Source: Marichromatium purpuratum 984 (GTDB lineage: Bacteria; Pseudomonadota; Gammaproteobacteria; Chromatiales; Chromatiaceae). From it: a stretch of DNA of 64,000 nucleotides. Positions 48,478-57,639 of this stretch are shown piece after piece; positions within the stretch are counted from its first letter, which is position 1, and each line of letters begins with the position of its first letter. Location of the stretch: positions 731,501 through 795,500 of the forward strand of contig NZ_CP007031.1 of the NCBI RefSeq assembly GCF_000224005.2, read 5' to 3'. A program made the translations under genes and the position numbers. The notes below the pieces were generated by a model, which had not been told where the DNA came from, did not search any database, and was given only the letters and a program-made list of their open reading frames with translations.

Positions 48478-48992
48478 GCCTCGCCCTCAGCCCGTTGTGC
48501 GGTCGGGGCGGGATGGCGCGCCACCACCCAGGCTGGCAGCCGCGCCTCGTGGGCGTGGTAGAGGGCGTCGGACTCGACGATCACCAACACCAGCACGGTC
48601 GCCATCACCGGCAGGATGCCGGTGCCGGCGACCAGCGCCCACACCGCCTCCTTCATCATCCCGCCATAGGTGTAGCCGACCCAGCCGAGGGTCGCGCTCG
48701 CCACCAGCAGTGTCAGCATGGTCAGGAAGATCCGGCTGCGGCGCGCGCACACCTGCCAGTGACACATCACGTACCAGGGGTCGCGCCCGCGGGCGCGGCG
48801 TGCCCGCCACAGGATGAAGCCGAGGATGGCGAAGGAGATCGTCGGGATCAGCGCCAGTAGCCAGGGGAAGCTGCCGGCGATGCCGCCGATGGCCACCGTC
48901 ATTAGGATGTGGTTGCCGATCAGGTTGGTGAGGAAGAGTTCGTGCGGCACCTTGGCGCGGCGGAGTTCGTCGGGGCTGACTGCGAATCGCAT
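48462..48992 (-). CDS. Membrane protein of unknown function
   Basis: A 176-residue protein I cannot assign. It has about four hydrophobic helices: [20 protein letters not shown] with [36 protein letters not shown], and [21 protein letters not shown] conserved-looking [16 protein letters not shown] segment with two cysteines lies between. ATG 48992 begins [20 protein letters not shown]; the frame is open much further upstream without coding character. It follows the MoeB-like gene by 44 bp on the same strand and overlaps ubiA convergently. The codon choice is normal for the region. Confidence 0.7.
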   Translation of the reverse strand: MRFAVSPDELRRAKVPHELFLTNLIGNHILMTVAIGGIAGSFPWLLALIPTISFAILGFILWRARRARGRDPWYVMCHWQVCARRSRIFLTMLTLLVASATLGWVGYTYGGMMKEAVWALVAGTGILPVMATVLVLVIVESDALYHAHEARLPAWVVARHPAPTAQRAEGEAQPNA

Positions 48993-49036
48993 CTGTGAGG
49001 TCTCCGGCTGCGGGGCCGCGCGAGGCGGCCTGCTGG

Positions 49037-49783
49037 TCATCCGTGCCCGCCGCACACCGGGCAGTCGGGATCGGGGGGGAGGGTCAGGCTGCGCCACTGC
49101 ATGCGCAGCGCATCGAGCAGCAGCAGCCGACCGAACAGCGGCTCGCCGATGCCGGTGAGGATCTTGATCGCCTCGGTGGCCTGGGTCGCCCCGATGATGC
49201 CGACCACCGGTCCGAGCACGCCGCGCACCGCGCAGCCCTCCTCCTCGCCGATCTCGCGTGGATAGAGGCACTGGTAGCAGGGGCCGCCGGGACGCCCGGA
49301 GAAGGCGCTGACCTGGCCCTCGGTGCCGATTGCCGCGCCCGAGACCAGGGGGATGCCGGCGTCCATGCAGGCGGCGTTGATGGCGAAGCGGGTGGCGAAG
49401 TTGTCGCAGGCGTCGATTACCAGATCGACGTCGGCGATCAGCTCGGGCAGCCGGGTGGCGGTGGCGCTGCCCTTGAGCGGCACCAGCGCGACCTCGGGGT
49501 TGAGCGCCGCCAGCCGGGTCATCGCCGAGTCGACCTTGGGTCGGCCGACGGTGGTGCTGTCGTGGACGATCTGGCGGTGCAGGTTGGAGAGGTCGACAGC
49601 GTCGAAGTCGGCCAGGCGCAGCTCGCCGACACCGGCGGCGGCCAGATACATGGCGATCGGCGAGCCGAGGCCGCCGAGTCCGATCAGCAGCACGCGTGCC
49701 TGGCGCAGGCGTCGCTGACCGTCCTCGCCGAAGCCGGGGAGCAGCATCTGGCGGCTGTAGCGTGGATCTGGATGCGGGTTCAT
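49037..49783 (-). CDS. moeB: MoeB/ThiF-family sulfur-carrier adenylyltransferase
   Basis: A 248-residue E1-like enzyme that adenylates the C-terminal Gly-Gly of MoaD or ThiS-type carriers. The nucleotide motif LIGLGGLGSP lies at 33-42, with ADFDAVDLSNLHRQI following. The zinc-ribbon pairs are CYQC and CPVC near the end, and a cysteine occurs in EEGCAVRGVLGP. MoeB or ThiF cannot be separated on sequence alone: no moa or thi genes are near. MoeB is the likelier name, as no rhodanese domain is present. It lies just upstream of the unknown membrane protein gene. Confidence 0.85.
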   Translation of the reverse strand: MNPHPDPRYSRQMLLPGFGEDGQRRLRQARVLLIGLGGLGSPIAMYLAAAGVGELRLADFDAVDLSNLHRQIVHDSTTVGRPKVDSAMTRLAALNPEVALVPLKGSATATRLPELIADVDLVIDACDNFATRFAINAACMDAGIPLVSGAAIGTEGQVSAFSGRPGGPCYQCLYPREIGEEEGCAVRGVLGPVVGIIGATQATEAIKILTGIGEPLFGRLLLLDALRMQWRSLTLPPDPDCPVCGGHG

Positions 49784-49822
49784 GGTACTGCTGCGGGCCG
49801 GCCCGGGCGGGGGTGTGGTGGC

Positions 49823-50233
49823 TCAGAGATAGCGGCGCCAGTGCTCGGGCCGCTGGTCGCGACAGCCGTGTTCGATCTGTGCGTAGCGCTTGGCGAAGAC
49901 CTGCTTGAGACAGTTGCCCTTGCACCTGGGGTAGCCGAGATTGGCCCGCTGGGTCTCCTCTGTGTAGTGATAGAGCGCGCGCCTGACCTTGGGGAGCAGA
50001 CTGTTGTCGAGATGCAGCCCGAGTTCGCCGAGCGCCTCGTCGATCTCCTGCAGGGTGAGTTGAAGCACATCGTAGCGCACCCGCAGCAGACAGGGCGAGA
50101 GCGCCCCGGTGGCGAGCACGCCCTCGACCTCGGCGAGGAAGGCCGCTGCGGTCGCGGCCTGATCGGGGTTCGGATGCAACTCCTGGAACGGGATCTCGCG
50201 CTCCTTGATGCGGTCGACGTCGACGCTGTCCAT
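49823..50233 (-). CDS. Conserved-looking small protein with C-terminal cysteine motif
   Basis: A 136-residue cytosolic protein without signal or membrane segment, which I do not recognise. The N-terminal two thirds are predicted helical (FLAEVEGVLATGALSPCLLRV, LQEIDEALGELG). The C-terminal part GYPRCKGNCLKQVFAKRYAQ...CRDQRPEHWRRYL contains a C-x3-C pair and a later Cys, plus charged and aromatic residues, reminiscent of a small metal- or RNA-binding element. ATG 50233 starts MDSVDVDRIKEREIPF. It lies 39 bp upstream of the MoeB-like gene on the same strand and is likely co-transcribed. Confidence 0.65.
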   Translation of the reverse strand: MDSVDVDRIKEREIPFQELHPNPDQAATAAAFLAEVEGVLATGALSPCLLRVRYDVLQLTLQEIDEALGELGLHLDNSLLPKVRRALYHYTEETQRANLGYPRCKGNCLKQVFAKRYAQIEHGCRDQRPEHWRRYL

Positions 50234-50441
50234 AGTGGCTGCCCAATGCTAGTCGTGGTCGCGAAAGAATCAACCCGGACGGACCGGTCGGTCGCGACGG
50301 TGGCTATAATCGGGCCTCGTGGCGCCTGTCCCGAGGGGTGATGGTGCCCCGCCGGCGGCGCACGCAAGGCCTGGTCCCGGGCGCTGTGCCGGGGGTGATT
50401 GTCGTAGACCTGCTGTCCGAGAGATGGGAGCGGATTTGCCG

Positions 50442-51245
50442 ATGTACAACGACAAGGCCGATCTGGGGGTGTGGCTGCGCAGCTTCCTGTTCTTCGTCCT
50501 CTACAATCTGATGGGGATCGTCCACAGCCTGGTCTCGCTGTTGCTGGCGCCCTGGATGGACTTCGCGCAGCGCCATCGCTTCGTCAACCTGTGGTCGCGC
50601 GCCACCATGTGGTTGTTGCGCCGGCTCAATGGCGTCGAGATCGTCGTCGAGGGGCGCGAGCACATCCCCGTCGGCGAGGCGGTGGTGGTGATGGCCAATC
50701 ACCAGAGCCAGTGGGAGACCTTCTATCTGCAGTTGCTGGTCTCGCCGCAGGCCACGGTGCTCAAGCGCGAACTGCTGTGGATACCCTTCTTCGGCTGGGG
50801 GCTGGCGCTGCTCAAGCCGATCGCGATCGATCGCGGCCGTCCGGTCAACGCCTTCAAGACCATCCTCCGGCTCGGACGCGAGCGGTTGCGCGCGGGCATC
50901 AGCGTGGTGATCTACCCCGAGGGGACGCGCCAGCCGCCGGGGCGGATCGGGCGGTTCAACGGCGGTGGTGCCAAGCTCGCCTGCAAGGCCGGGGTGCGGG
51001 TGCTGCCGATGGTGCACGATGCCGGTCATTGTTGGCCGGCGCGCTCGGTGCTGCGCCGCCCCGGGCGTATCCGGCTGATCATCGGGGCGCCGATCGGCTG
51101 TCCCGATGGTGATCCGGAGCGGCTCAGCGCGCGGGTCGAGCAGTGGATGCGCGAGACTGCGGCGCGGCGGTTGGGGATGGGTACGCCTGCGCCGCGTTCA
51201 GCGGCGCCCGAGCGTGATCCGGTCGAGTCCGGCGAGATCGTCTAG
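50442..51245 (+). CDS. 1-acyl-sn-glycerol-3-phosphate acyltransferase (PlsC family)
   Basis: A 267-residue acyltransferase of the inner membrane that makes phosphatidic acid from lysophosphatidic acid. Motif I is NHQSQWETF, with His87 and Glu92 (the H-x4-E variant of H-x4-D). Motif III is YPEGTRQPPGRIGRF near 158-172. N-terminal hydrophobic helices occupy about 10-38. I prefer ATG 50442, with GGGAGCGG before it, over ATG 50424. Its final 48 bases overlap the convergent prmC gene. Confidence 0.88.
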   Translation: MYNDKADLGVWLRSFLFFVLYNLMGIVHSLVSLLLAPWMDFAQRHRFVNLWSRATMWLLRRLNGVEIVVEGREHIPVGEAVVVMANHQSQWETFYLQLLVSPQATVLKRELLWIPFFGWGLALLKPIAIDRGRPVNAFKTILRLGRERLRAGISVVIYPEGTRQPPGRIGRFNGGGAKLACKAGVRVLPMVHDAGHCWPARSVLRRPGRIRLIIGAPIGCPDGDPERLSARVEQWMRETAARRLGMGTPAPRSAAPERDPVESGEIV

Positions 51246-52064
51246 GGTCGCGACCTCGACGAGTCCGGCGGCACCGAACAGCGCGCGTGCCGCGACGCCT
51301 TGGTCGCAGCCGTGCTCGACCATCAGCCAGCCGCCGGGACGCAGACAGCGCGGCGCCTCGGCGAGGATGGTGCGGATCGCCGCCAGCCCGTCGGCACCCG
51401 GGGTCAGCGCGCCGGGGGGCTCGAAGCGCAGGTCGCCCAGGTCGAGATGGGGGTCGTCGCCGTCGATATAGGGCGGGTTGCTGAGGATCAGGTCGCAGCT
51501 CCCGGTGGCGACGGCCCCGAGCCAGTCGCCCGTGACCAGGTCGACCTCGAGCCCTAGACGGTCGCGGTTGGCGCGCGCCACGGCGAGCGCCGCACCGCTG
51601 CGGTCGGTGGCGGTGATCCGCCAGCGCGGGCGTTCGCTGGCCAGGGCCAGGGCGATCGCGCCACTGCCGGTGCCGAGATCGAGCACGGTGGCCGTGCCCG
51701 CCGGGCCGCGCGCGAGCGCGGTCTCGACCAGCAGTTCGGTCTCCGGGCGCGGGATCAGGGTGTCCGGGGTGACGCCGAGTTCCAGGGTCCAGAACGCCTG
51801 GGTGCCACGGATGTAGGCGATCGGCTCGCCGTCGAGTCGACGTCCGAGCAACGCGGCGAAGGCCGTGGCGGTGGTGGCATCGAGTCGGCGCTCGGGCCAG
51901 GCACGCTGGCTGGTGCGCGACCAGCCGCTGCACTGTTCGAGCAGCAGCTCGGCCTCAAGCCGCGCCGCCGCGCCGGCGAGCGCGCCCAGCGCCGCGGCGG
52001 CCCGGGTCAGGATCTCGTCGGTGCGCTGCTCGGCGAAGGTGGCGGGGGAGGGCGCTCGGGCCAC
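51198..52064 (-). CDS. prmC: Peptide chain release factor N5-glutamine methyltransferase
   Basis: A 288-residue SAM-dependent methyltransferase that modifies the GGQ glutamine of RF1 and RF2. The cofactor motif is VLDLGTGSGAIALAL and the tetrad NPPY is in DLILSNPPYIDGDD. The N-terminal helical domain (about 1-95) ends with GEPIAYIRGTQAFW, the PrmC form. It follows prfA with a 2-bp gap, the expected pairing of enzyme and substrate. It ends in a 48-bp convergent overlap with the acyltransferase gene. Confidence 0.94.
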   Translation of the reverse strand: MARAPSPATFAEQRTDEILTRAAAALGALAGAAARLEAELLLEQCSGWSRTSQRAWPERRLDATTATAFAALLGRRLDGEPIAYIRGTQAFWTLELGVTPDTLIPRPETELLVETALARGPAGTATVLDLGTGSGAIALALASERPRWRITATDRSGAALAVARANRDRLGLEVDLVTGDWLGAVATGSCDLILSNPPYIDGDDPHLDLGDLRFEPPGALTPGADGLAAIRTILAEAPRCLRPGGWLMVEHGCDQGVAARALFGAAGLVEVATLDDLAGLDRITLGRR

Positions 52065-52066
52065 CC

Positions 52067-53149
52067 TCAGGCGCCGCTCATCATCGCGGCGAGTTGCTCG
52101 CCCCGGTATTCGGTGAGCAGTGGCTCGATGACCTGATCGAGCGCCCCGGCCATCACCTCGTCGAGCTTGTAGAGGGTGAGGTTGATGCGGTGGTCGGTGA
52201 CCCGGTTCTGCGGGAAGTTGTAGGTGCGGATACGCTCGGAGCGGTCTCCGCTACCGACCTGCAGGCGGCGTGACTCGGACTGCTCCGAGGTCTGGCTGGC
52301 CTGGGCCTCGGCGAGCAGCCGGGCTTGCAGCAGCGACATGGCGCGCGCGCGGTTCTTGTGTTGCGAGCGCTCCTCCTGACACTCCACCACGATGCCGCTG
52401 GGCAGGTGGGTGATGCGGATCGCCGAGTCGGTCTTGTTGACGTGCTGACCACCGGCGCCGGAGGCGCGATAGGTGTCGATACGCAGGTCGGCACTGTTGA
52501 TCTCGATCGAGTCGATCGCCTCGACCTCGGGCAGCACGGCGACGGTACAGGCCGAGGTGTGCACCCGTCCCTGCGACTCGGTCTCGGGGACGCGCTGTAC
52601 GCGGTGCGCGCCGGGCTCGAACTTCAATCGCGAGAACACCCCGCTGCCGCTGATGCGCAGCACCACCTCCTTGTAGCCGCCGAGTTCTCCGGCGCTCTCG
52701 GAGATCGGCTCGACACGCCAGCCGAGCAGTTCGGCATAGCGCATGTACATGCGCATCAGATCACCAGCGAACAGCGCCGCCTCGGCCCCGCCGGTGCCGG
52801 CGCGGACCTCGAGGAAGGCGTTGCAGCGGTCGTTGGGATCGGGCGGGATCAGCAGCGCGATGAGTTCGGGTTCGAGTGCTGTGCAGCGCGACTCGGCCTC
52901 GGCCAGTTCCTCGCGGGCGAGCGCGGCCATCTCGGTATCGGCGAGCATCTCGCGGGCCGTGGCGATGTCGTCCTCGGCCTCGAGATAGCGCCGATAGCAG
53001 GCCATCAGCGGATCGAGCTGGGCATACTCGCGGCTGAGGTCCCGGAAGCGGTTGGGATCCGCCTGGGTCTCGGCGTCCGCGAGCAGCGCCATGAGTTCGT
53101 CGAAGCGATCCGAGATACGCTCCAGCTTGCCCCGGATCGATGGGTTCAT
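52067..53149 (-). CDS. prfA: Peptide chain release factor 1
   Basis: A 360-residue RF1 that reads UAA and UAG stop codons. The codon-recognition PxT motif is seen in RVPETESQG, and the catalytic GGQ lies in [14 protein letters not shown] near residue 235. N-terminal coiled coil ([20 protein letters not shown]) and terminal QLAAMMSGA are in place. Its start overlaps the end of hemA by 4 nt, so they are coupled, as in many gammaproteobacteria. Confidence 0.97.
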   Translation of the reverse strand: MNPSIRGKLERISDRFDELMALLADAETQADPNRFRDLSREYAQLDPLMACYRRYLEAEDDIATAREMLADTEMAALAREELAEAESRCTALEPELIALLIPPDPNDRCNAFLEVRAGTGGAEAALFAGDLMRMYMRYAELLGWRVEPISESAGELGGYKEVVLRISGSGVFSRLKFEPGAHRVQRVPETESQGRVHTSACTVAVLPEVEAIDSIEINSADLRIDTYRASGAGGQHVNKTDSAIRITHLPSGIVVECQEERSQHKNRARAMSLLQARLLAEAQASQTSEQSESRRLQVGSGDRSERIRTYNFPQNRVTDHRINLTLYKLDEVMAGALDQVIEPLLTEYRGEQLAAMMSGA

Positions 53150-54420
53150 GAATTGGCGGTACGGTTGTTGGTGTCGAGTTGGAACAGCTCGTTGGCCGCC
53201 TCGAGGATCTCCGCATCACCGTCACGCGCCGCCTGACGCAGCCGCGAGCTGGGCGCGTGCAGCAGCTTGTTGGTGAGGGTGTGGGCGAGGAACTTGACGA
53301 TCTCGGCCGGCGGCTTGCCGGCGTCGAGCTGACGCAGTGCGCGGGCCAGTACCTCGTCGCGCAGCGCCTCGCCACGGAGACGGTAGTCCTGGATCAGACC
53401 GGCGGCATCGAGCGAGCGCAGCCAGGCGAGGAACTCCTCGGTATGGAAGGCGATGATCTCCTCGGCCTGCTCGGCGGCGGCCTGACGCGAGCGCAGGTTC
53501 TCGTCGATGACCTCCTTGAGGTCGTCGATGGTGTAGAGATAGACGTCGTTGAGGTCGGCGATCTCGGGTTCGATGTCGCGCGGCACGGCGATGTCGACCA
53601 TGAACATCGGGCGGTGCTTGCGCTTCTTGAGCGCGCGCTCGACCGTGCCCTTGCCGAGCACCGGCAGCGGGCTGGCGGTGGAGGCGATGACGATGTCGGC
53701 ATCGGCGAGGTGACCGGCGATCTCGGTCAGGGCGATGGCGAAGCCATCGAACTGAGCGGCGAGTTCGTGTGCGCGCTCGACGGTGCGGTTGGCGACGATG
53801 ATGCGGCCGATGCCGTTGTTGTGCAGGTGACGGGCGGCCAGCTCGATGGTCTCGCCGGCACCGATCAGCAGTGCGGTCTGCTGCGACAGGTCGCTGAAGA
53901 TCTGGCGCGCCAGGTTGACCGCGGCGAAGGCGACCGAGACCGGGTTGCTGCCGATGGCGGTCTCGGTGCGCACCGTCTTGGCCACCGAGAAGGTGTGCTG
54001 GAACAGCCGACCGAGCAGTTTGCCGGTGGCGCCGCAGTCGCGCGCGGTCTGGTAGGCGTTCTTGACCTGGCCGAGGATCTGCGGTTCGCCGAGCACCAGC
54101 GAGTCGAGACCGCTGGAGACGCGCAGCAGGTGGGTGACCGCGTCACGTTCGGCATAGGCGTAGAGGAAGGGGTCGATACGCTCGAGTTCGACGCCGTGGA
54201 ACTGGCTCAGCCAGTGGCGCACGGATAGCTCGGCACCGTCCTCGATGGCGCAGTAAAGCTCGGTACGGTTGCAGGTGGAGAGGATCACCCCCTCGCTCAC
54301 GTCCTGGCATCCGGTCAGGTCACGCAGGGCTCCGGCGATGATGTCTGGACCAAACGCCAGCCGTTCGCGGATGTCGACCGGGGCGGTCTTATGGTTGAGT
54401 CCGAGAACAAGCAGCTTCAT
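53146..54420 (-). CDS. hemA: Glutamyl-tRNA reductase
   Basis: A 424-residue enzyme that commits glutamate to tetrapyrrole (haem, bacteriochlorophyll) synthesis by reducing Glu-tRNA. The catalytic Cys50 is in [10 protein letters not shown]. The NADPH domain has [17 protein letters not shown] and the C-terminal dimerisation domain is complete. The N-terminus [21 protein letters not shown] is the usual one. A probable promoter lies at 54554-54582 on the minus strand. It is the first gene of a hemA-prfA-prmC operon and is divergent from the TPR protein gene. Confidence 0.97.
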   Translation of the reverse strand: MKLLVLGLNHKTAPVDIRERLAFGPDIIAGALRDLTGCQDVSEGVILSTCNRTELYCAIEDGAELSVRHWLSQFHGVELERIDPFLYAYAERDAVTHLLRVSSGLDSLVLGEPQILGQVKNAYQTARDCGATGKLLGRLFQHTFSVAKTVRTETAIGSNPVSVAFAAVNLARQIFSDLSQQTALLIGAGETIELAARHLHNNGIGRIIVANRTVERAHELAAQFDGFAIALTEIAGHLADADIVIASTASPLPVLGKGTVERALKKRKHRPMFMVDIAVPRDIEPEIADLNDVYLYTIDDLKEVIDENLRSRQAAAEQAEEIIAFHTEEFLAWLRSLDAAGLIQDYRLRGEALRDEVLARALRQLDAGKPPAEIVKFLAHTLTNKLLHAPSSRLRQAARDGDAEILEAANELFQLDTNNRTANS

Positions 54421-54858
54421 ATCGGTATCTGTCTTGGAGTTTCGCTCAGCGATGGGAGAGGTCGGGCTGCCGTCGTTGCCGTCGGCGCCGGCCCGGCCCC
54501 ATGGGGCGTCACGGTCGCATCATCTCAAAGGGCTTACGTCCGAGTTCCTGCCACCGATAGACTGCGCATCCAATGGGTGCAAGCAGCAACATGGTAGCAA
54601 CTTTTTGCCGCCCTGGACCAATGCCGTCCACCCTCCGGGCGTTGCAAAAACGGATACGGATTGACCTGGCGCAGTCGTCTCGACGGTTTATGCCCGTCGG
54701 GGGATGGGCGCTGCGGTCGGCCCTCACCGGTTGCGCGCCGCTGGCGCGTCCTGATGCACAATAGTGCTCCGTCGGCGTTGCGTGCAAGCGCCACGCTCGG
54801 TGACCGACCGCGGCGCCGGCAGAGTCCACATTTAGATGCCAAGTGCCTGGAAGCCTCC
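54421..54858. other. Divergent intergenic region hemA / TPR gene
   Basis: 438 bp without a supportable gene. It should carry both divergent promoters. The hemA promoter candidate is annotated separately. On the plus side a CACAAT at 54757-54762 could be the -10 of the TPR-ispE operon, but no matching -35 was found. Confidence 0.45.
54554..54582 (-). promoter_or_regulatory. Candidate hemA promoter
   Basis: On the minus strand TTGCAC (54582-54577) and TATCGG (54559-54554) are separated by 17 bp. This would give a leader of about 125 nt before hemA. Confidence 0.35.
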
Positions 54859-56586
54859 ATGTCCTCGATGCCTCTCAAGCCGATTCCCGCCAGCCTGCTC
54901 GGATTGGCGCTGGTCTGGCCGCTCAGCGCGTTCGCCGCGGCACCGACCGCGGGTGCCGATGCCGAGCAGGTGTTCGCCGTGCTCGCCGCCGAGGTCGCGG
55001 CGCAGCGCGGCGAGCTGGCGCTGGCCCATCGCTACTATCTGGAGGCGGCGACGCTGACGCGCAATCCGCGTCTGGCCGAGTTGGCGGTGCGCAGCGCCAT
55101 CAGCGCCGATGCGGATGCTGCCGCCTGGCGCGCGGCCCGGTTGTGGCTGACGCTTGCGCCGGAGGCGGTCTCGGCCCACCAGGTTGCGGCCTTTCTGAGC
55201 ATCCGCGCCGGCGACATGGGGGCGGCGCTGAACCATCTGCGCCGGATCATCGAGCTGGCCGGCGACACGGTCGCCGATGCCTATGCTCAGGTGGTCTCGA
55301 TCGTCGCCCGCGCCCCCGACGTGGAGACCCGTCTGGCACTGATGCGCTCGCTGGTCGATGTCTTCCCTGAGAGCGCCGAGGCGCGTCAGTCGCTGGCGAT
55401 GGTGGCGGCCAGCGCCGGGCGTTTTGAACTCGCCGACGCCGCAGCGCGGCGCGCCCTGGCACTGCGCCCGGACTGGAACAAGCCGCGGCTGTTCCTGGTC
55501 CGTCTGTTGCTCTCGGGGGATCGGCGCGAGGAGGCGCGCACCCTGCTCGAGGGCTTCGTCGCCAACAGCCCGGACGATGCCGCGTTGCGCATGCTCTATG
55601 GTCAGTTGCTGGTCGACGATCAGGAGTACGGTACCGCGCGCGAGGTGTTCGCGCGGTTGCTCGCCAATCAGCCCAAGCAGCCCGATGTGTTGTTCGCGCT
55701 CGGCATCCTCTCCTTGCAGCTCGACGATCTCGATTCCGCGCGCGGTTACCTCGAGCGGCTCTACGGCACCGGGCAGCGACGCGACGAGGCCGCCTTCTAT
55801 CTCGGCCAGACCGAGGAGCGCGCCGGGCGCGATCCCCAGGCGGTCGTCTGGTACGCCCGGGTGGGTGATGCCAACGAGACCGATGCCCAGGTGCGCATCG
55901 CCCTGATCGAGGCTCGCGGCGGGGATCTCGAGCGCGCTCGCGAGATCTTGCAGCGGCTGCGTGACCGCACCCCCGAGGACGCCATCGCGCTCTATATGGT
56001 CGAGGCCGAGATCCTCGCCGAGGTCGATCGGCCCGAGCAGGCGATGGCGGTCTATGCCGCAGCCCTCGAGGTCTACCCGGACGAGCCGAACCTGCTATAT
56101 GCTCGCGCGCTCTATGCCGTGGAACGAGATCGTCTCGATCTCGCCGAGCGGGATCTGCGCCGGATCATCGCCGCCGATCCCGAGCATGCCGATGCGCTCA
56201 ACGCCCTGGGCTATACCCTGGCCGATCGCACCGAGCGTTACCGTGAGGCACGCGACTACATCGGGCGCGCCTATGCGCTCAAGCCCGATGAGCCGGCGAT
56301 CCTCGACAGCATGGGCTGGGTCCACTACCGGCTCGGTGATTACGACACCGCGCTCGACTATCTCGAGCGTGCCCTGGCCGCGCTCGATGATGGCGAGATC
56401 GCCGCGCATCTTGGCGAAGTGCTGTGGGTGTTGGGTCGTCACGCCGAAGCCTGGGCGGTATGGGAGGCGGCGCTCGAGACGCATCCGGGGCACGCCTATC
56501 TGATGGACGTGATCGAGCGTCATCGCTCCTCGCGTACCGTCTCCGACGATGACAACCAACTGCAGCCAAGAGAGTCGCAACCATGA
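54859..56586 (+). CDS. TPR-repeat periplasmic protein upstream of ispE
   Basis: A 575-residue protein with a Sec signal peptide (about 1-25, ending AFAAAP) and tetratricopeptide repeats over most of its length. Examples are PDVLFALGILSLQLDDLDSA and ALNALGYTLADRTERYREAR near 440-460, and the final repeat SMGWVHYRLGDYDTALDYLE. It belongs to the family encoded just upstream of lolB/ispE in many gammaproteobacteria; no enzymatic motif is seen. The start ATG 54859 has GGAAG upstream. Its stop overlaps the ispE start by 4 nt. The lolB gene, often found between the two, is missing. Confidence 0.85.
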   Translation: MSSMPLKPIPASLLGLALVWPLSAFAAAPTAGADAEQVFAVLAAEVAAQRGELALAHRYYLEAATLTRNPRLAELAVRSAISADADAAAWRAARLWLTLAPEAVSAHQVAAFLSIRAGDMGAALNHLRRIIELAGDTVADAYAQVVSIVARAPDVETRLALMRSLVDVFPESAEARQSLAMVAASAGRFELADAAARRALALRPDWNKPRLFLVRLLLSGDRREEARTLLEGFVANSPDDAALRMLYGQLLVDDQEYGTAREVFARLLANQPKQPDVLFALGILSLQLDDLDSARGYLERLYGTGQRRDEAAFYLGQTEERAGRDPQAVVWYARVGDANETDAQVRIALIEARGGDLERAREILQRLRDRTPEDAIALYMVEAEILAEVDRPEQAMAVYAAALEVYPDEPNLLYARALYAVERDRLDLAERDLRRIIAADPEHADALNALGYTLADRTERYREARDYIGRAYALKPDEPAILDSMGWVHYRLGDYDTALDYLERALAALDDGEIAAHLGEVLWVLGRHAEAWAVWEAALETHPGHAYLMDVIERHRSSRTVSDDDNQLQPRESQP

Positions 56587-57485
56587 TCGACGAAGCCGTC
56601 ACCGACAACGATGCCTGGAGTGTCTGGCCCGCTCCGGCCAAGCTCAACCTGATGCTGCGGGTGGTGGGGCGTCGTGCCGACGGCTACCACGAGCTGCAGA
56701 CGGTGTTCCAGTTCGTCGATCGCTGTGATCGGCTGGGTTTTCGGGTGCGTGACGACGGTGAGGTGCGACGCGATGGCGCGCTACCGGGGGTCGATGCCGA
56801 GGCCGATCTCACGGTGCGTGCTGCGCGCGCGTTGCGGGCGGCGACCGATTGTTCGCTCGGGGTCGATATCCGCTGTGAGAAGGTGCTGCCGATGGGCGGG
56901 GGACTCGGTGGCGGTAGCTCGGACGCTGCCACTACCCTGGTGGCGTTGAACGCGCTCTGGGGGACCGGGCTCGATACCGAGGCGTTGGCCCGGTTGGCGC
57001 TGCCGCTGGGGGCCGATGTACCGGTGTTCGTGCGCGGTCAGGCAGCCTGGGGCGAGGGGGTCGGCGAGCGGCTCACCCCGGTCGAACTCCCCGAGCCCTG
57101 GTTCCTGGTGCTGGTGCCGCGCTGCTCGGTCTCGACCCAGGCCGTGTTCACGCATCCGCGATTGACACGCGACTCGAAACCGATCAAACTTGCCGACTTT
57201 ACAGACGGGGATGTCGTCAACGATTGTCTCCCTGTCGTCCGCGACGAGTATCCAGCGGTTGCCGACGCCCTCGATTGGTTATCCCAATGGGGTGAGGCCA
57301 GGCTCACCGGGACCGGGGCCTGCGTATTCGCGGCATTCGCCGGGCGCGATCAGGCACTCGCAGCCTGGGAGCAGCGCCCCGCTGGAATCGACGGCTTCGT
57401 GGCACGCGGCTGCAATCGTTCTCCGCTGCTCGATCGGCTCGCAGACATCGACACTCAGCTGTCGAGTCGACACGGCCAAGCTTAA
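56583..57485 (+). CDS. ispE: 4-diphosphocytidyl-2-C-methyl-D-erythritol kinase
   Basis: A 300-residue GHMP kinase of the MEP isoprenoid pathway, which feeds carotenoids, quinones and bacteriochlorophyll side chains. The N-terminal PAPAKLNLMLRVVGRRADGY motif and the phosphate loop PMGGGLGGGSSDAATTL (about 103-119) are diagnostic. C-terminal LTGTGACVFAAF is the third GHMP motif. It overlaps the TPR gene by 4 nt, and tRNAGln follows 48 bp later, so it belongs to the conserved ispE-tRNA-prs arrangement. Confidence 0.96.
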   Translation: MIDEAVTDNDAWSVWPAPAKLNLMLRVVGRRADGYHELQTVFQFVDRCDRLGFRVRDDGEVRRDGALPGVDAEADLTVRAARALRAATDCSLGVDIRCEKVLPMGGGLGGGSSDAATTLVALNALWGTGLDTEALARLALPLGADVPVFVRGQAAWGEGVGERLTPVELPEPWFLVLVPRCSVSTQAVFTHPRLTRDSKPIKLADFTDGDVVNDCLPVVRDEYPAVADALDWLSQWGEARLTGTGACVFAAFAGRDQALAAWEQRPAGIDGFVARGCNRSPLLDRLADIDTQLSSRHGQA

Positions 57486-57533
57486 GGGACTGCGCGTCTC
57501 GTCGTATCAAACCGAACATCGTCTTTCATCTTT

Positions 57534-57609
57534 TGGGGCGTGGCCAAGCGGTTAAGGCACCGGGTTTTGATCCCGGCATCCCCAGGTTCGAATCCTGGCG
57601 CCCCAGCCA
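57534..57609 (+). tRNA. tRNA-Gln (anticodon TTG)
   Basis: A 76-nt cloverleaf, acceptor TGGGGCG pairing CGCCCCA, anticodon loop TTTTGAT (anticodon TTG), T-arm CCAGGTTCGAATCCTGG, encoded CCA. It lies between ispE and prs, as in many gammaproteobacteria. Confidence 0.97.
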
Positions 57610-57639
57610 TATCAGCTCTGCAATCGCGCAGACAGGAAG

